A stretch of 64,000 nt of DNA, from the NCBI GenBank assembly GCA_965212075.1, contig OZ243043.1:1-64000 (forward strand), read 5' to 3'. Of this stretch, positions 1 to 8,941 are shown piece after piece. Each line of letters opens with the position of its first letter. The first letter of the stretch is position 1. A model generated the notes under the pieces. The model did not search any database, was not told the DNA's origin, and saw only the letters and a list, made by a program, of their open reading frames with translations. The DNA comes from CBDBUR01 sp965212075. GTDB lineage: Bacteria > Pseudomonadota > Alphaproteobacteria > JAPOUT01 > G958296285. The position numbers were made by a program, and so were the translations under genes.

Positions 1-314
1 GTCCGGAGAAATTCTTTGCGCTTTTGCGCGACATGGGTGCAAACCTCGTTGAACATTATAGCTTTTCCGATCATCATGTCTTTCGCCAAAAAGATGCAGC
101 TTTTCTGCTGAACCGCGCCGATTTTTTGAACGCACAGCTGATCACGACTGAAAAAGACATGGCGAGATTGTCAGCGCGCACGGGGCAATGTGGTCAACTC
201 GCGCAAATCTGCCAGAAATTGCGCGTGAAGCTGGTTTTTAATGATAAGGACGTTGAGCAGATCAAAGTTTTACTGAAAGAGGCTCTCAAAAAAGATGAAG
301 AAAAAACGAACTAA
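1..314 (+). CDS. lpxK: Tetraacyldisaccharide 4'-kinase, C-terminal part (cut by window edge)
   Basis: This is the end of LpxK, the inner-membrane kinase that phosphorylates the 4' position of the lipid A disaccharide precursor. The frame is open from base 3 and begins PEKFF, then runs through a DHH segment and a TTEKDMARL segment, both typical of the LpxK C-terminus. The real start lies left of the window, so the TTG at 24 is not a start. It overlaps the next gene, a lipid A acyltransferase, by 20 bases, which supports a lipid A operon. The identification rests on about 100 residues. Confidence 0.85.
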   Translation, partial: PEKFFALLRDMGANLVEHYSFSDHHVFRQKDAAFLLNRADFLNAQLITTEKDMARLSARTGQCGQLAQICQKLRVKLVFNDKDVEQIKVLLKEALKKDEEKTN

Positions 315-1206
315 AATTTCCTATATGTTTGAAATGGCGGGGGTTATCTTGCTTGTCGGCGTGAGCAAGGCTTTGGGGCTTGATTTGGCTTCGCGTTTTG
401 GCGGCTGGGTTGGCTTTAGGCTGGGGCCTCATATTGGACGCAGCCATGTGGCGCGGAGGAATCTATCCCAGATGATGCCGCATCTGTCGCCCGAAGAGGT
501 TGATCATATCGTCGCGGCCATGTGGCGCAATTTGGGGCGGACTTTTTTTGAATATGCGCATCTGAAGAAATTTTCAAAGCCCCGCCACAAATGGCGGGTG
601 GAGATTGATTTTCCCCCAAGAGCCCGCGAAGCTTTTCGGGTCCATCAAGGCCGCGTGATTTTCTTTTCGGGGCATTTTACGAATTGGGAATTGCTGCCAT
701 TGCCGATGAAGCGTGAAAATATTCCCTCAGCTGAAATTTATCAGAAATTGACCAACCCTTATGTGAATTTTTGGATAAGACGGCTGCGCAAGACGGCGAT
801 TTCATTTTATCAGATCCAGAAAGGGGCGAGTGTGCGCAAGATCATTCATCATATTCGCGCCGGTCATGTTTTTGCGACTCTGGTTGATCAGAAAATGCTT
901 GATGGCATTGCCGCGCGGTTTTTTGCTCATCCGGCGCTGACATCAAAGTTTCCCGCGACAATGGCGCTCAAATATAATTATGCTTTGGTGCCGGCCTATA
1001 TTGTCCGCGCTGATCGCGGCTGGCGCACGCGCTTTCGCCTGATCGTTTGTGATCCGCTCGAGATTGACCGCTCAGCGCAATCAGCAGCACAAAATGATGA
1101 AAATATTCTCCGTGTGACGCAGCAAGTGAATGATGTTCTTGAGGCGATCATTCGGGCGCGTCCGGATCATTGGCTTTGGCTGCATCGCAGATGGCCGCTG
1201 CGCTGA
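295..1206 (+). CDS. Lipid A biosynthesis lauroyl acyltransferase (LpxL/HtrB family)
   Basis: Probable membrane-bound acyltransferase that adds a secondary acyl chain to lipid A. The 303-residue length is normal for the LpxL/LpxM family. One hydrophobic N-terminal segment (residues 12-30) is followed by the catalytic HX4E motif, HFTNWE at 127-132. The start overlaps the lpxK end, and the lipid A context supports the assignment. The 3' end overlaps the convergent peptidase gene by 59 bases. The acyl chain and acceptor position cannot be read from the sequence, so LpxL and LpxM are not separated here. Confidence 0.88.
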   Translation: MKKKRTKISYMFEMAGVILLVGVSKALGLDLASRFGGWVGFRLGPHIGRSHVARRNLSQMMPHLSPEEVDHIVAAMWRNLGRTFFEYAHLKKFSKPRHKWRVEIDFPPRAREAFRVHQGRVIFFSGHFTNWELLPLPMKRENIPSAEIYQKLTNPYVNFWIRRLRKTAISFYQIQKGASVRKIIHHIRAGHVFATLVDQKMLDGIAARFFAHPALTSKFPATMALKYNYALVPAYIVRADRGWRTRFRLIVCDPLEIDRSAQSAAQNDENILRVTQQVNDVLEAIIRARPDHWLWLHRRWPLR

Positions 1207-2053
1207 TCACAAAGGTGCCAGTCGCGCACACTATTCCGCCGGTCACAACCAAAGCTGGATCAAGATTAACGCGCTGCCATTTGATGCGCCAGTCAAGGTG
1301 AGCGCCGGTGGATCTGCCGGTCGCGCCGACGAGGCCGATCAGATCGCCTTGGCGGACTTTTTGCCCGACACGCACTTTGATGTCACCCAAATGCAGAAAG
1401 GCGCTTGAGAGGCCAAGCCCATGATCAAGAAATACCAGTCCACCTTCAAAGTAGAAGTTTTTTCCGACAAGAGTCACAATGCCGTCCGCGGGGGCAATGA
1501 TTTTGGTGTTTGGCGGCGCGGCTATATCAATGCCATAATGCGGGCGGCGCGGCTGGCCGTTGAGCACGCGCTGCGCGCCATAGACACCGCTAATTTGGCC
1601 GCTCACCGGCCAGATAAATTTTTTGGCAAAGCCGGTCAAGGAGCGGGTTGTCGCGCGCGCGGCGCGTTTTTGCTGGCCTTCGCGGCGTATTTGCGGCCAG
1701 GCTTCCGGCGGCGGGGTGACGAGCGCGTCTTGCAGGCCGTCAATGTGCTGAATGTCATATTGTCGTCGTTGGATGGTCAATATTCTTTTTTGGAACGTGC
1801 CATTGGGTCTGACCAGCTTCAATTCGGATTGCGGGCGATGATCACGCCCAAAGCCGATCACAAACTGCCCCGAAGGCAAAATGGGGATAGGCGCGCCATC
1901 AAGAAAAATTTTCTCTCCATTTTTGATCTGGCCGATCATCATGCCGCCTTGTATTGCGATGCCGCTCAGGTTTTGATCGGCCAGCGCGCCTATAGGCAAG
2001 AGGGATAAAAAAACAAAGCCCATCACGGCCTGCGCGCAGATGCGGCTCATCAA
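1148..2053 (-). CDS. M23 family (LytM-type) peptidoglycan peptidase
   Basis: Predicted secreted zinc endopeptidase acting on cell-wall cross-links. A signal peptide (about residues 1-25, ending ALA) is followed by an N-terminal region of unknown role and a LytM domain from about 150. Metal-site residues are visible as HYGID (H172, D176), AFLHLGD (H221) and AHLDW (H242). The last motif has Asp where most M23 enzymes have the second His of HxH, but the family also includes this variant. The final 30 or so residues read antisense through the lipid A acyltransferase end and may be a non-conserved tail. The start overlaps the DUF2093 stop by 4 bases, so the two are probably co-transcribed. Confidence 0.85.
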   Translation of the reverse strand: MMSRICAQAVMGFVFLSLLPIGALADQNLSGIAIQGGMMIGQIKNGEKIFLDGAPIPILPSGQFVIGFGRDHRPQSELKLVRPNGTFQKRILTIQRRQYDIQHIDGLQDALVTPPPEAWPQIRREGQQKRAARATTRSLTGFAKKFIWPVSGQISGVYGAQRVLNGQPRRPHYGIDIAAPPNTKIIAPADGIVTLVGKNFYFEGGLVFLDHGLGLSSAFLHLGDIKVRVGQKVRQGDLIGLVGATGRSTGAHLDWRIKWQRVNLDPALVVTGGIVCATGTFVISAAAICDAAKANDPDAPE

Positions 2054-2241
2054 ACTTGCTGCTCGCGTTTTAAGGAGATTTCAGCCGACGCATAAGCTTC
2101 CTGTCGATCAACATTCCAGTAGCGCAGCTCGTTGAGCGGGATTTTTTTTCCGGTGATCGCGCATAAAACATAATGGCCGTTTTTGATGACCTGAAAATCT
2201 CCGTCAAGATAAATCAGCTTGGCCAAATCCGGATCAGTCAT
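2050..2241 (-). CDS. DUF2093 family protein
   Basis: Small 63-residue protein starting MTDPDLAKL and containing GHYVLCAITGKKIPL, which matches the DUF2093 family found in alphaproteobacteria next to xseA. Its function is unknown. A longer in-frame reading upstream only shadows xseA, so the start at 2241 is preferred. The start overlaps the xseA stop by 8 bases and the stop overlaps the peptidase start by 4, giving a three-gene operon xseA-DUF2093-peptidase. No membrane segment or signal peptide is seen. Confidence 0.8.
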   Translation of the reverse strand: MTDPDLAKLIYLDGDFQVIKNGHYVLCAITGKKIPLNELRYWNVDRQEAYASAEISLKREQQV

Positions 2242-3646
2242 GCTCGGATTCCCCTTGGTTGAACAGGCTTTTTTGCTTATGGTTTTGCTCCTCGTCTTCA
2301 ATGCGGCGGACACGGATTTTTTGCTGCTGCGCAAATTCAATTTTAAGATTTTGGCCGAGTCGCGTTTGCTGTGCACTGGCGATCGGGCGGTCATTTTCAT
2401 CGCGCACCAGCGCAAAGCCGCGCGCGAGAACATGATGATAGCTGACCGCATCAAGCATGCGCGCGAGCGCTCGCAAAGCCTGTTCTTTCTCCCGCAGCGC
2501 ATTATGGATCACCAAAGCGGCCTGTCGGCGCAGATGGATTAATTTTTGCTGGCTGGCATCAAGCAGCTGTGCGAGCCTCTGGGGCGATAGGAGCGCCGCG
2601 CGCCGCGTCAATCTTTCCTGCGCGAAAGCGATCTGCCGCCGGATGGTCGCGGGCAGGCGCAAGGCCATATCATCCAGTTTTTGCTGCATCACATTGACAA
2701 TGTCCGCGCCGCGGTTTAAGCGGCGGCTGAGATCAAAGATCTGCTCGGCGCGCAGGTTCAGCGCAAGGCTGCCCGCTTTGATTTGCCGCCGCGCGAGATC
2801 ATGCAGCGCCGCCTGCAGATCTGTGCGCACCGGCACGGCGATTTCCGCGGCTGCGGTCGGCGTCGGCGCGCGGCGGTCGGCGGCGAGGTCCAAAAGGCTG
2901 TGATCGGTTTCATGGCCGATCGCTGAAATGATCGCTATGGCGGAGCGGCTCGCGGCCATAACCACCTGCTCTTCATTGAACGGCCAGAGATCTTCAAGGC
3001 TGCCGCCGCCGCGCGCGACGATTAACAGATCGGGTTTTATGTTTTTGTCCAGCCTGTTGAAGCCGTCAATCGCTGCGGCGACTTCTTGAGCGCAGTCTGC
3101 CCCCTGCACCCGCACCGGCCAGATCAGGACAGGGCGCGCAAACCGTGCATTGAGGCGGTGCAAGATATCGCGGATCACCGCGCCGGTCGGCGAAGTGATG
3201 ACGCCAATCCGCTCTGGCAGATAGGGCAGGGGCTTTTTGCGCGCCTCATCAAACAGACCGGCGGCGGCGAATTCTTTGCGTTTTTTCTCGAGCAGCGCCA
3301 TCAGCGCGCCCTGTCCGGCGGCGGCCATTGTCTCCACGACGAGCTGGTAGCGCGACTGGCCGGCATAGGTTGTCAGCCTGCCGGTGCAGACGACCTCGAG
3401 TCCCTGTTCGGGCTGATGTTCAAGGCGGCTAATCTGGCCTTTCCAGATCACCGCCGAAAGCACGGCCTTATCGTCTTTGAGATCGAGATAGGCATGCCCC
3501 GAGGCCGGACGGCTCACCCGTCCGATTTCGCCGCGCACGCGCACTTGGCCAAAATTTCCTTCCACCACGCCTTTGAGCTGCTGTGAGAGCTCCGAAACGG
3601 AAAGCGCCTCATTGACCGGCAATATGGATTCCGCAACATTCGTCAT
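2234..3646 (-). CDS. xseA: Exodeoxyribonuclease VII large subunit
   Basis: Catalytic subunit of exonuclease VII, which degrades single-stranded DNA with the small subunit XseB. The 470 residues fit the family. An N-terminal OB fold (about 15-110) is followed by a catalytic domain with IGVITSPTGAVIRDILHRL and the segments ARGGGSLEDLWPFN and SAIGHETDHSLLD, all highly conserved. A long coiled-coil region (about 300-420) follows. XseB is not next to it. It lies divergently to purD with a 22-base gap, so the promoters must overlap the coding starts. Confidence 0.97.
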   Translation of the reverse strand: MTNVAESILPVNEALSVSELSQQLKGVVEGNFGQVRVRGEIGRVSRPASGHAYLDLKDDKAVLSAVIWKGQISRLEHQPEQGLEVVCTGRLTTYAGQSRYQLVVETMAAAGQGALMALLEKKRKEFAAAGLFDEARKKPLPYLPERIGVITSPTGAVIRDILHRLNARFARPVLIWPVRVQGADCAQEVAAAIDGFNRLDKNIKPDLLIVARGGGSLEDLWPFNEEQVVMAASRSAIAIISAIGHETDHSLLDLAADRRAPTPTAAAEIAVPVRTDLQAALHDLARRQIKAGSLALNLRAEQIFDLSRRLNRGADIVNVMQQKLDDMALRLPATIRRQIAFAQERLTRRAALLSPQRLAQLLDASQQKLIHLRRQAALVIHNALREKEQALRALARMLDAVSYHHVLARGFALVRDENDRPIASAQQTRLGQNLKIEFAQQQKIRVRRIEDEEQNHKQKSLFNQGESEHD

Positions 3647-3668
3647 TTGAGTTTGATAATATCAGCTT

Positions 3669-4934
3669 ATGGGGATCAATGTATTGATTATTGGCTCCGG
3701 TGGGCGCGAAGATGCGCTCGCTTGGAAAATCGCTGCCAGCCGCCGCGCGGGCAATATATTTTGCGCGCCGGGCAATGCGGGCATCGCGCGCGCGGAGACT
3801 GTCCGCTGTGTCAAAATATCGGCGCATGACCAGCAGGCTGTGGCTGAGTTTTGCGGTCAGGAAAAAATCGACCTTGTCGTGATCGGGCCGGAGGGCGCTT
3901 TGACTGCAGGGCTGGCTGATTATTTGCGCCAATATGGATTGAAAGTTTTTGGGCCTTCGGCTGCCGCAGCACGGCTTGAAAGCTCAAAAGCCTTCACGCG
4001 GAAATTATGCGCGCAATATAATATCCCCTCTCCGGCGTGGCGCGCTTTTGATGATGAGGCGGCGGCAAAGCAATTCATTCAAGATCATGATTATCCTTTG
4101 GTGGTCAAAGCGGATGGGCTGGCTGCGGGCAAAGGCGTGACGATTGCTGAAAACCGCGCGCAGGCCGAAAAAGCGATTGATGATATTTTGAGCGGCAAAT
4201 TCGGTGTCGGCTCTTTATTGGTGGAAGAGTTTATGGAAGGCGAGGAGGCGAGTTTTTTTGTGCTGAGTGATGGCGAGAGTGCGCGCATTTTTGGCACGGC
4301 GCAGGATCACAAGCGCGCTTTTGATGGCGATCAAGGCCCGAACACGGGCGGGATGGGAGCGTTTTCACCGGCTGCGATTGTCTCACCGGCGATGGAGCGG
4401 GAGATCATGGCGCAGATCATTGAACCGACTTTGCAAGCGATGAGGGATCAGAACGCGCCTTTCACCGGCGTTCTTTATGCCGGTCTGATGATCACCGGCG
4501 GCGGGGTTAAATTGGTTGAGTTCAATGTGCGCTTTGGCGATCCGGAATGTCAGGTTTTGATGATGCGGCTTAAATCGGATCTGCTTGATCTGCTCTGGGC
4601 GGCGGCTTGCGGGCGGCTGGCCGAGCAGGAGATTATCTGGCATGAGGATCACGCGATGACTGTGGTGATGGCGACGCAGGGTTATCCGGAGAGCTATGCG
4701 ACCGGCAGCCGCATTGAAGGCTTGGATGAAGCCGCGGCCCTTGATCGGGTCAAGATCTTTCACGCCGCCACGCTTTATGACGATGGGGTCTGGCAGGCCA
4801 ATGGAGGCCGTGTGTTGAATGTATCGGCCTGCGGTAAAAGTCTTGAACAAGCGCGCGCGCAGGCCTATTCTGCGATTGATAGAATTCACTGGCCAGAGGG
4901 TTTTTTTCGCTCAGATATTGGGCAGAAATTTTAA
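3669..4934 (+). CDS. purD: Phosphoribosylamine-glycine ligase (GAR synthetase)
   Basis: Second enzyme of de novo purine synthesis: it joins glycine to phosphoribosylamine using ATP. The 421 residues cover the whole family length. Visible landmarks are the N-terminal GSGGRED, the ATP-grasp segment VVKADGLAAGKGV and the FNVRFGDPECQ segment that binds metal and ATP. The usual GGREHA is GGREDA here, a His-to-Asp change near the N-terminal glycine loop. It is read away from xseA and is followed 10 bases later by a kinase-like gene. Confidence 0.97.
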   Translation: MGINVLIIGSGGREDALAWKIAASRRAGNIFCAPGNAGIARAETVRCVKISAHDQQAVAEFCGQEKIDLVVIGPEGALTAGLADYLRQYGLKVFGPSAAAARLESSKAFTRKLCAQYNIPSPAWRAFDDEAAAKQFIQDHDYPLVVKADGLAAGKGVTIAENRAQAEKAIDDILSGKFGVGSLLVEEFMEGEEASFFVLSDGESARIFGTAQDHKRAFDGDQGPNTGGMGAFSPAAIVSPAMEREIMAQIIEPTLQAMRDQNAPFTGVLYAGLMITGGGVKLVEFNVRFGDPECQVLMMRLKSDLLDLLWAAACGRLAEQEIIWHEDHAMTVVMATQGYPESYATGSRIEGLDEAAALDRVKIFHAATLYDDGVWQANGGRVLNVSACGKSLEQARAQAYSAIDRIHWPEGFFRSDIGQKF

Positions 4935-4944
4935 AGGGGGAATC

Positions 4945-6033
4945 ATGTCTGAAGCTGAAATTAGCCGCCAAGAGCAATTTTCCGGCACAAAAGATGTCAT
5001 TGAGCGCCTGCGCTTTGACGAAAAAAAATTGGAAGATTATATGGCCGCCAATATAGAGGGCTTTGAAGGGCCTTTGAAGGTTGAGCAATTTAAGGGGGGG
5101 CAGTCCAATCCGACCTATCGGCTTTCAACGCCCAGCGCCAAATATGTGCTGCGGCGCAAGCCGCCGGGCAAATTACTGCCCTCGGCGCATGCGGTGGATC
5201 GGGAATATCGCTTGATTTCGGGCCTTTATCCGACCGGCTTTCCGGTGCCGCACCCTTATCTCTTATGCGAGGATGAGAGCATCACCGGCACGATGTTTTA
5301 CATCATGCAATATGTTGAAGGGCGCGTGTTATGGGAGGGCACTTTGCCCGACCAGACAAAAGAAGAGCGCACCGCGATCTATGATGCGATGAACAAAGTG
5401 ATCGCGCAATTACACATGACTGATATTGACAAGGCAGGGCTTTCCGATTTCGGCAAGCCGGGCAATTATTTTACGCGCCAGATCGCGCGCTGGTCAAAGC
5501 AATATATCGCTTCAGAAACTGAGAAGATTCCAGCGATGAACAAGCTCATTGACTGGCTGCCAAAAAATATCCCCGCAGGCGATGAGACATCAATCGTTCA
5601 TGGCGATTACCGGCTGGATAATATGGTTCTTCACCCGACAGAAAATAAAGTGCTGGCCGTGCTGGATTGGGAATTATCGACGCTCGGCCATCCTTTGGGC
5701 GACTTCACCTACCATTTGATGCAATGGCGGCTGCCGCAGACGGCGGGCGCTTCGGCAGGCGGCATGGTTGATCTGGATCTGCCCGCTTTGGGCATTCCGA
5801 CCGAAGAAGAATATATTGCTGCCTATTGCCGCCGCACAGGCCGCGATGGCATTGATAATATTGATTTTTACTTTGCCTATAATTTTTTCCGCATTGCTGG
5901 CATTTTGCAGGGCATCATTGGCCGTGTGCGCGACGGCACGGCGTCGAGCGAACATGCGGCGGAAAATGCCGAGAGAGTCCGTCCGCTCGCCGAAGCCGGA
6001 TGGCTCTATGCACAAAGCGCGGGTGCTGTCTAG
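4945..6033 (+). CDS. Aminoglycoside phosphotransferase-like kinase (ACAD10/11-type)
   Basis: A 362-residue kinase-fold protein of the family found as the N-terminal part of animal ACAD10/ACAD11 and as bacterial LvaA. Catalytic motifs are HGDYRLDN (H219, D221, N226) and the metal-binding DWE (D241). The start at 4945 follows a GGGGG-rich ribosome site and is preferred over a longer reading that runs back into purD. LvaA/ACAD11 kinases phosphorylate a 4-hydroxyacyl-CoA so that a partner acyl-CoA dehydrogenase can remove the phosphate. Such a dehydrogenase lies just downstream on the other strand, so the same chemistry is likely here, though inferred. Confidence 0.85.
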   Translation: MSEAEISRQEQFSGTKDVIERLRFDEKKLEDYMAANIEGFEGPLKVEQFKGGQSNPTYRLSTPSAKYVLRRKPPGKLLPSAHAVDREYRLISGLYPTGFPVPHPYLLCEDESITGTMFYIMQYVEGRVLWEGTLPDQTKEERTAIYDAMNKVIAQLHMTDIDKAGLSDFGKPGNYFTRQIARWSKQYIASETEKIPAMNKLIDWLPKNIPAGDETSIVHGDYRLDNMVLHPTENKVLAVLDWELSTLGHPLGDFTYHLMQWRLPQTAGASAGGMVDLDLPALGIPTEEEYIAAYCRRTGRDGIDNIDFYFAYNFFRIAGILQGIIGRVRDGTASSEHAAENAERVRPLAEAGWLYAQSAGAV

Positions 6034-6440
6034 AGTTTCGCTTTGGGGTGGCTTGCGAATTTGTGGAAATATAGAAAATAAAAAGTCGCCGCCCAAAGAG
6101 ATAGATAGACGAGGATCATGATCCCCATAAATGAATAGCCGATCTCGTCGGCGAACTGGCCAAAGAGCAATTCACGGTTCTGTTCAGTTTTGAGAATATC
6201 GGCCAATATGCGCGTATAGGCACCGACGACTGCTAAATCCATGATCGTTTTGGCAAATGAAAATATCCATGTCAGCGAATAAAGAAACAAAACCGCATGG
6301 CGCACAAGCCCGTCATGGATGTCGCGCAGCAGATAGATGACCGCAAACGCCCCAAATTGAATGCTCGCAAAAAGCGCGATGTTATCCGTCAGTGAGCTGG
6401 TGCTTGTTTGGATCAGATATTCAATTTCAAACCAGCTCAT
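6030..6440 (-). CDS. Hypothetical small membrane protein
   Basis: Unrecognised 136-residue protein with about four hydrophobic segments, near residues 21-40, 46-70, 72-85 and 102-125, so an integral inner-membrane protein is likely. It has no cysteine pairs or charged motif that suggests an enzyme. Its stop overlaps the end of the convergent kinase gene by 4 bases, and it starts 16 bases after the stop of the acyl-CoA dehydrogenase on the same strand, so the two are probably co-transcribed. A role linked to fatty-acid breakdown would be a guess from position only. Confidence 0.65.
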   Translation of the reverse strand: MSWFEIEYLIQTSTSSLTDNIALFASIQFGAFAVIYLLRDIHDGLVRHAVLFLYSLTWIFSFAKTIMDLAVVGAYTRILADILKTEQNRELLFGQFADEIGYSFMGIMILVYLSLWAATFYFLYFHKFASHPKAKL

Positions 6441-6455
6441 CAGCTTATGGGCGCG

Positions 6456-7682
6456 CTAGTTGAGCTTTTTGTTCATATGGCGCTTAAATTCAAGGCGGGC
6501 GATCGTGCGGCAATGGACTTCGTCCGGCCCGTCAGCGAGCCGCAAGGTGCGCATGGAGGCGTAAGCGCGCGCGAGGCCAAAATCGGTGGTGACGCCGCCG
6601 CCGCCATGGGCTTGGATCGCATCATCAATCACTTTGAGCGCCATGCGCGGCGCTGCGACTTTAATCATCGCGATCTCGGCGCGCGCGGTCTTATTGCCGA
6701 CTGCATCCATCATATAAGCGGCCTTCAAAGTGAGCAGCCGCGTCATTTCAATATCAATGCGCGCCTCGGCAACGCGCTGCTCCCAGACTGAATGTTCGGC
6801 GATTTTTTTGCCGAATGCCTCGCGCGATAAAAGACGCTCGCACATCGCGCCGAGAACCCGTTCGGCGACGCCGATCGTGCGCATGCAATGATGGATGCGC
6901 CCCGGCCCGAGGCGTCCCTGCGCGATCTCAAAGCCGCGCCCTTCGCCGAGGATCATATTCGTCGCGGGCACGCGGACATTATTGAGTTCAACTTCCGCAT
7001 GGCCATGCGGCGCGTCATCATAGCCGAACACGGGCAGCATGCGTAAGACCTCGATGCCCGGCGCATCAAGCGGCACGAGAATCTGCGATTGCTGCCGATA
7101 GGTTTCGGCGTCAAAGTCGGTTTTGCCCATGACGATCGCGACCTTGCAGCGCCGATCGCCAACGCCCGACGACCACCATTTGCGGCCATTGATCACATAT
7201 TCGTCGCCTTCGCGCTTGATGCTGGTCTCGATGTTGGTTGCATCGGATGAGGCGACGCGCGGCTCGGTCATCAAGAAGGCCGAGCGGATCTTGCCTTCCA
7301 ACAGAGGCTCCATCCATTGTTTTTTCTGCTCAGCCGAGCCATAGCGGGCGAGCACTTCCATATTGCCGGTATCGGGCGCAGCGCAGTTGAACACTTCCGA
7401 TGACCAGCCAACCCGCCCCATAATCTCGCATAAAGGCGCATATTGCAGATTGGTCAGGCCTGCGCCGTCTTCGGATTCTGGCAGGAACAGGTTCCACAGC
7501 CCTTCATCGCGCGCTTTTTGTTTGAGCTCATCCAAGATTGGCGGCGGCACCCAGCGATCTTCGCCGGTGGCATTTTGCGCGTGATCGGCGAATATATGCT
7601 CATGGGGATAAATATGGCGGTCCATGAAGCTTTCAAGCCGTGCGCTCAATTCGCGCACTCTGTCGTCATGTTCAAAATTCAT
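6456..7682 (-). CDS. Acyl-CoA dehydrogenase (ACAD10/11-like)
   Basis: FAD-dependent acyl-CoA dehydrogenase of 408 residues. The flavin and substrate segment AFLMTEPRVASSDATN (about 135-150) and the C-terminal QAHGGGGVTTDFGLARAYA and LADGPDEVH segments are characteristic of the family. The C-terminal wording is closest to the ACAD10/11 group, whose members act with a kinase on 4-hydroxyacyl-CoA substrates, and a matching kinase gene converges on this locus. Electrons would pass to the ETF encoded at 34242-35937. The substrate is not certain from sequence alone. Confidence 0.93.
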   Translation of the reverse strand: MNFEHDDRVRELSARLESFMDRHIYPHEHIFADHAQNATGEDRWVPPPILDELKQKARDEGLWNLFLPESEDGAGLTNLQYAPLCEIMGRVGWSSEVFNCAAPDTGNMEVLARYGSAEQKKQWMEPLLEGKIRSAFLMTEPRVASSDATNIETSIKREGDEYVINGRKWWSSGVGDRRCKVAIVMGKTDFDAETYRQQSQILVPLDAPGIEVLRMLPVFGYDDAPHGHAEVELNNVRVPATNMILGEGRGFEIAQGRLGPGRIHHCMRTIGVAERVLGAMCERLLSREAFGKKIAEHSVWEQRVAEARIDIEMTRLLTLKAAYMMDAVGNKTARAEIAMIKVAAPRMALKVIDDAIQAHGGGGVTTDFGLARAYASMRTLRLADGPDEVHCRTIARLEFKRHMNKKLN

Positions 7683-7716
7683 AGTTTCCTCCCTTGATTT
7701 TCTGCTTCATCATAAA

Positions 7717-8178
7717 TCAAAGGCCTTGTTTGCGCAAATCCTCAAAAAACCCCTGCAAGAGCGCTTGCGCCTCATCGGCGCAGATGCCGTCATAGATTTC
7801 CGGCGCGTGGAAGCAGGCTGGGGAGCTAAAAAACCGCCCGTGATGAGCGACGGCACCGGCTTTGGGGTCGCAGGCGCCATAATAAAGCCGCCTGATCCGC
7901 GCGAGCGAGATCGCCGCCGCGCACAGCGCACAGGGCTCGAGCGTCACATAGAGGTCGCATTGGGGCAGGCGGGCGGCCTGCATGGCTGCAAAGCCTTCTC
8001 GGAGCACGAGCATTTCGGCATGGGCGGTCGGATCTTTGAGGCCGCGCATCCGGTTGCCGGCCTGCGCGATGATAGACTGGCTCTGCCCTTCCACGAGGCA
8101 AGCCCCGACCGGCACTTCATCTTGCGCTGCGGCCTTTTGCGCCTCTGCGAGCGCGATTTCCATAAACCGATTCTTCAT
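7717..8178 (-). CDS. tadA: tRNA-specific adenosine deaminase
   Basis: Zinc enzyme that converts A34 of tRNA-Arg(ACG) to inosine, which is essential in most bacteria. The 153 residues carry the deaminase signature HAE (H53, E55) and PCALC (C83, C86), which hold the zinc and the proton shuttle. It is shorter than some family members because the N-terminal extension is absent. It reads divergently from the pseudouridine synthase at 8207, with only 28 bases between the starts. Confidence 0.95.
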   Translation of the reverse strand: MKNRFMEIALAEAQKAAAQDEVPVGACLVEGQSQSIIAQAGNRMRGLKDPTAHAEMLVLREGFAAMQAARLPQCDLYVTLEPCALCAAAISLARIRRLYYGACDPKAGAVAHHGRFFSSPACFHAPEIYDGICADEAQALLQGFFEDLRKQGL

Positions 8179-8206
8179 ATTGGCTCATCTTATGCGTTAA
8201 ATTGGC

Positions 8207-8941
8207 ATGATGAAAATCGCGCGTTATATACAGCAGGCGGGGCTGGCCTCGCGGCGCGAGGCTGAGGCTTGGGTGCGCGCCGGACGCGTGCGCGTGGAGG
8301 GCCAGATCGTCCGGACACCGGCTTTGGTTGTCAAAGCAGGCGAGGCCATTTTGCTTGACGATCGGCCTTTACCGACAGCCCAAAGGCGGCAATTATGGCT
8401 TTATCACAAGCCCGCCGGTCTGATCGTCACGCGGCGGGATCCGCAGAACCGCCCGACGATTTTTTCAAAGCTGCCGCAGCCTTATCAAAATCTTATCGCG
8501 GTGGGGCGTCTTGATCTTGCGAGCGAAGGGCTTTTGCTGCTGACCAATGATGGCGCGCTGGCGCGGCAGTTGGAATTGCCTGCCAATGGCGTTGCGCGCC
8601 ATTATCGCGCGCGCGTTTTTGGCGCGATCACACAAGATCACCTCGACCGTCTTGCTGCGGGCATTGTCGTGAACAAAATCCGCTATGCGCCGGTCAAAGC
8701 GCAGCTTGAAAAGACCAAAATGGCAAAAACTTCGGGAAGAAATCAATGGATCAAAATCACTTTGCATGAAGGCAAGAACCGCGAAGTGCGCATATTGATG
8801 GAGTCTTTGGGGCTTCAAGTCAATCGGCTGATCCGCACGGGCTTTGGCGTGTTTCGGCTCGGGCGTCTGCCCAGCGGCGCGGTTGCGCCGGTGCGCGCTG
8901 CGCTGCTGCGCGCGCAGCAAAAGGAATGGGAGAATTCATAA
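8207..8941 (+). CDS. Pseudouridine synthase, RsuA/RluB family
   Basis: rRNA-modifying enzyme that isomerises uridine to pseudouridine. An N-terminal S4 RNA-binding domain (about residues 1-50, starting IARYIQQAGLASRREAE) precedes the catalytic domain with GRLDLASEGLLLLTNDG; D103 is the nucleophile. The length of 244 residues and the wording are nearest to RluB, which acts on the 23S rRNA, but RsuA or RluE-like specificity cannot be excluded. The stop codon shares a base with the rsmD start, as TAATG. Confidence 0.92.
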   Translation: MMKIARYIQQAGLASRREAEAWVRAGRVRVEGQIVRTPALVVKAGEAILLDDRPLPTAQRRQLWLYHKPAGLIVTRRDPQNRPTIFSKLPQPYQNLIAVGRLDLASEGLLLLTNDGALARQLELPANGVARHYRARVFGAITQDHLDRLAAGIVVNKIRYAPVKAQLEKTKMAKTSGRNQWIKITLHEGKNREVRILMESLGLQVNRLIRTGFGVFRLGRLPSGAVAPVRAALLRAQQKEWENS

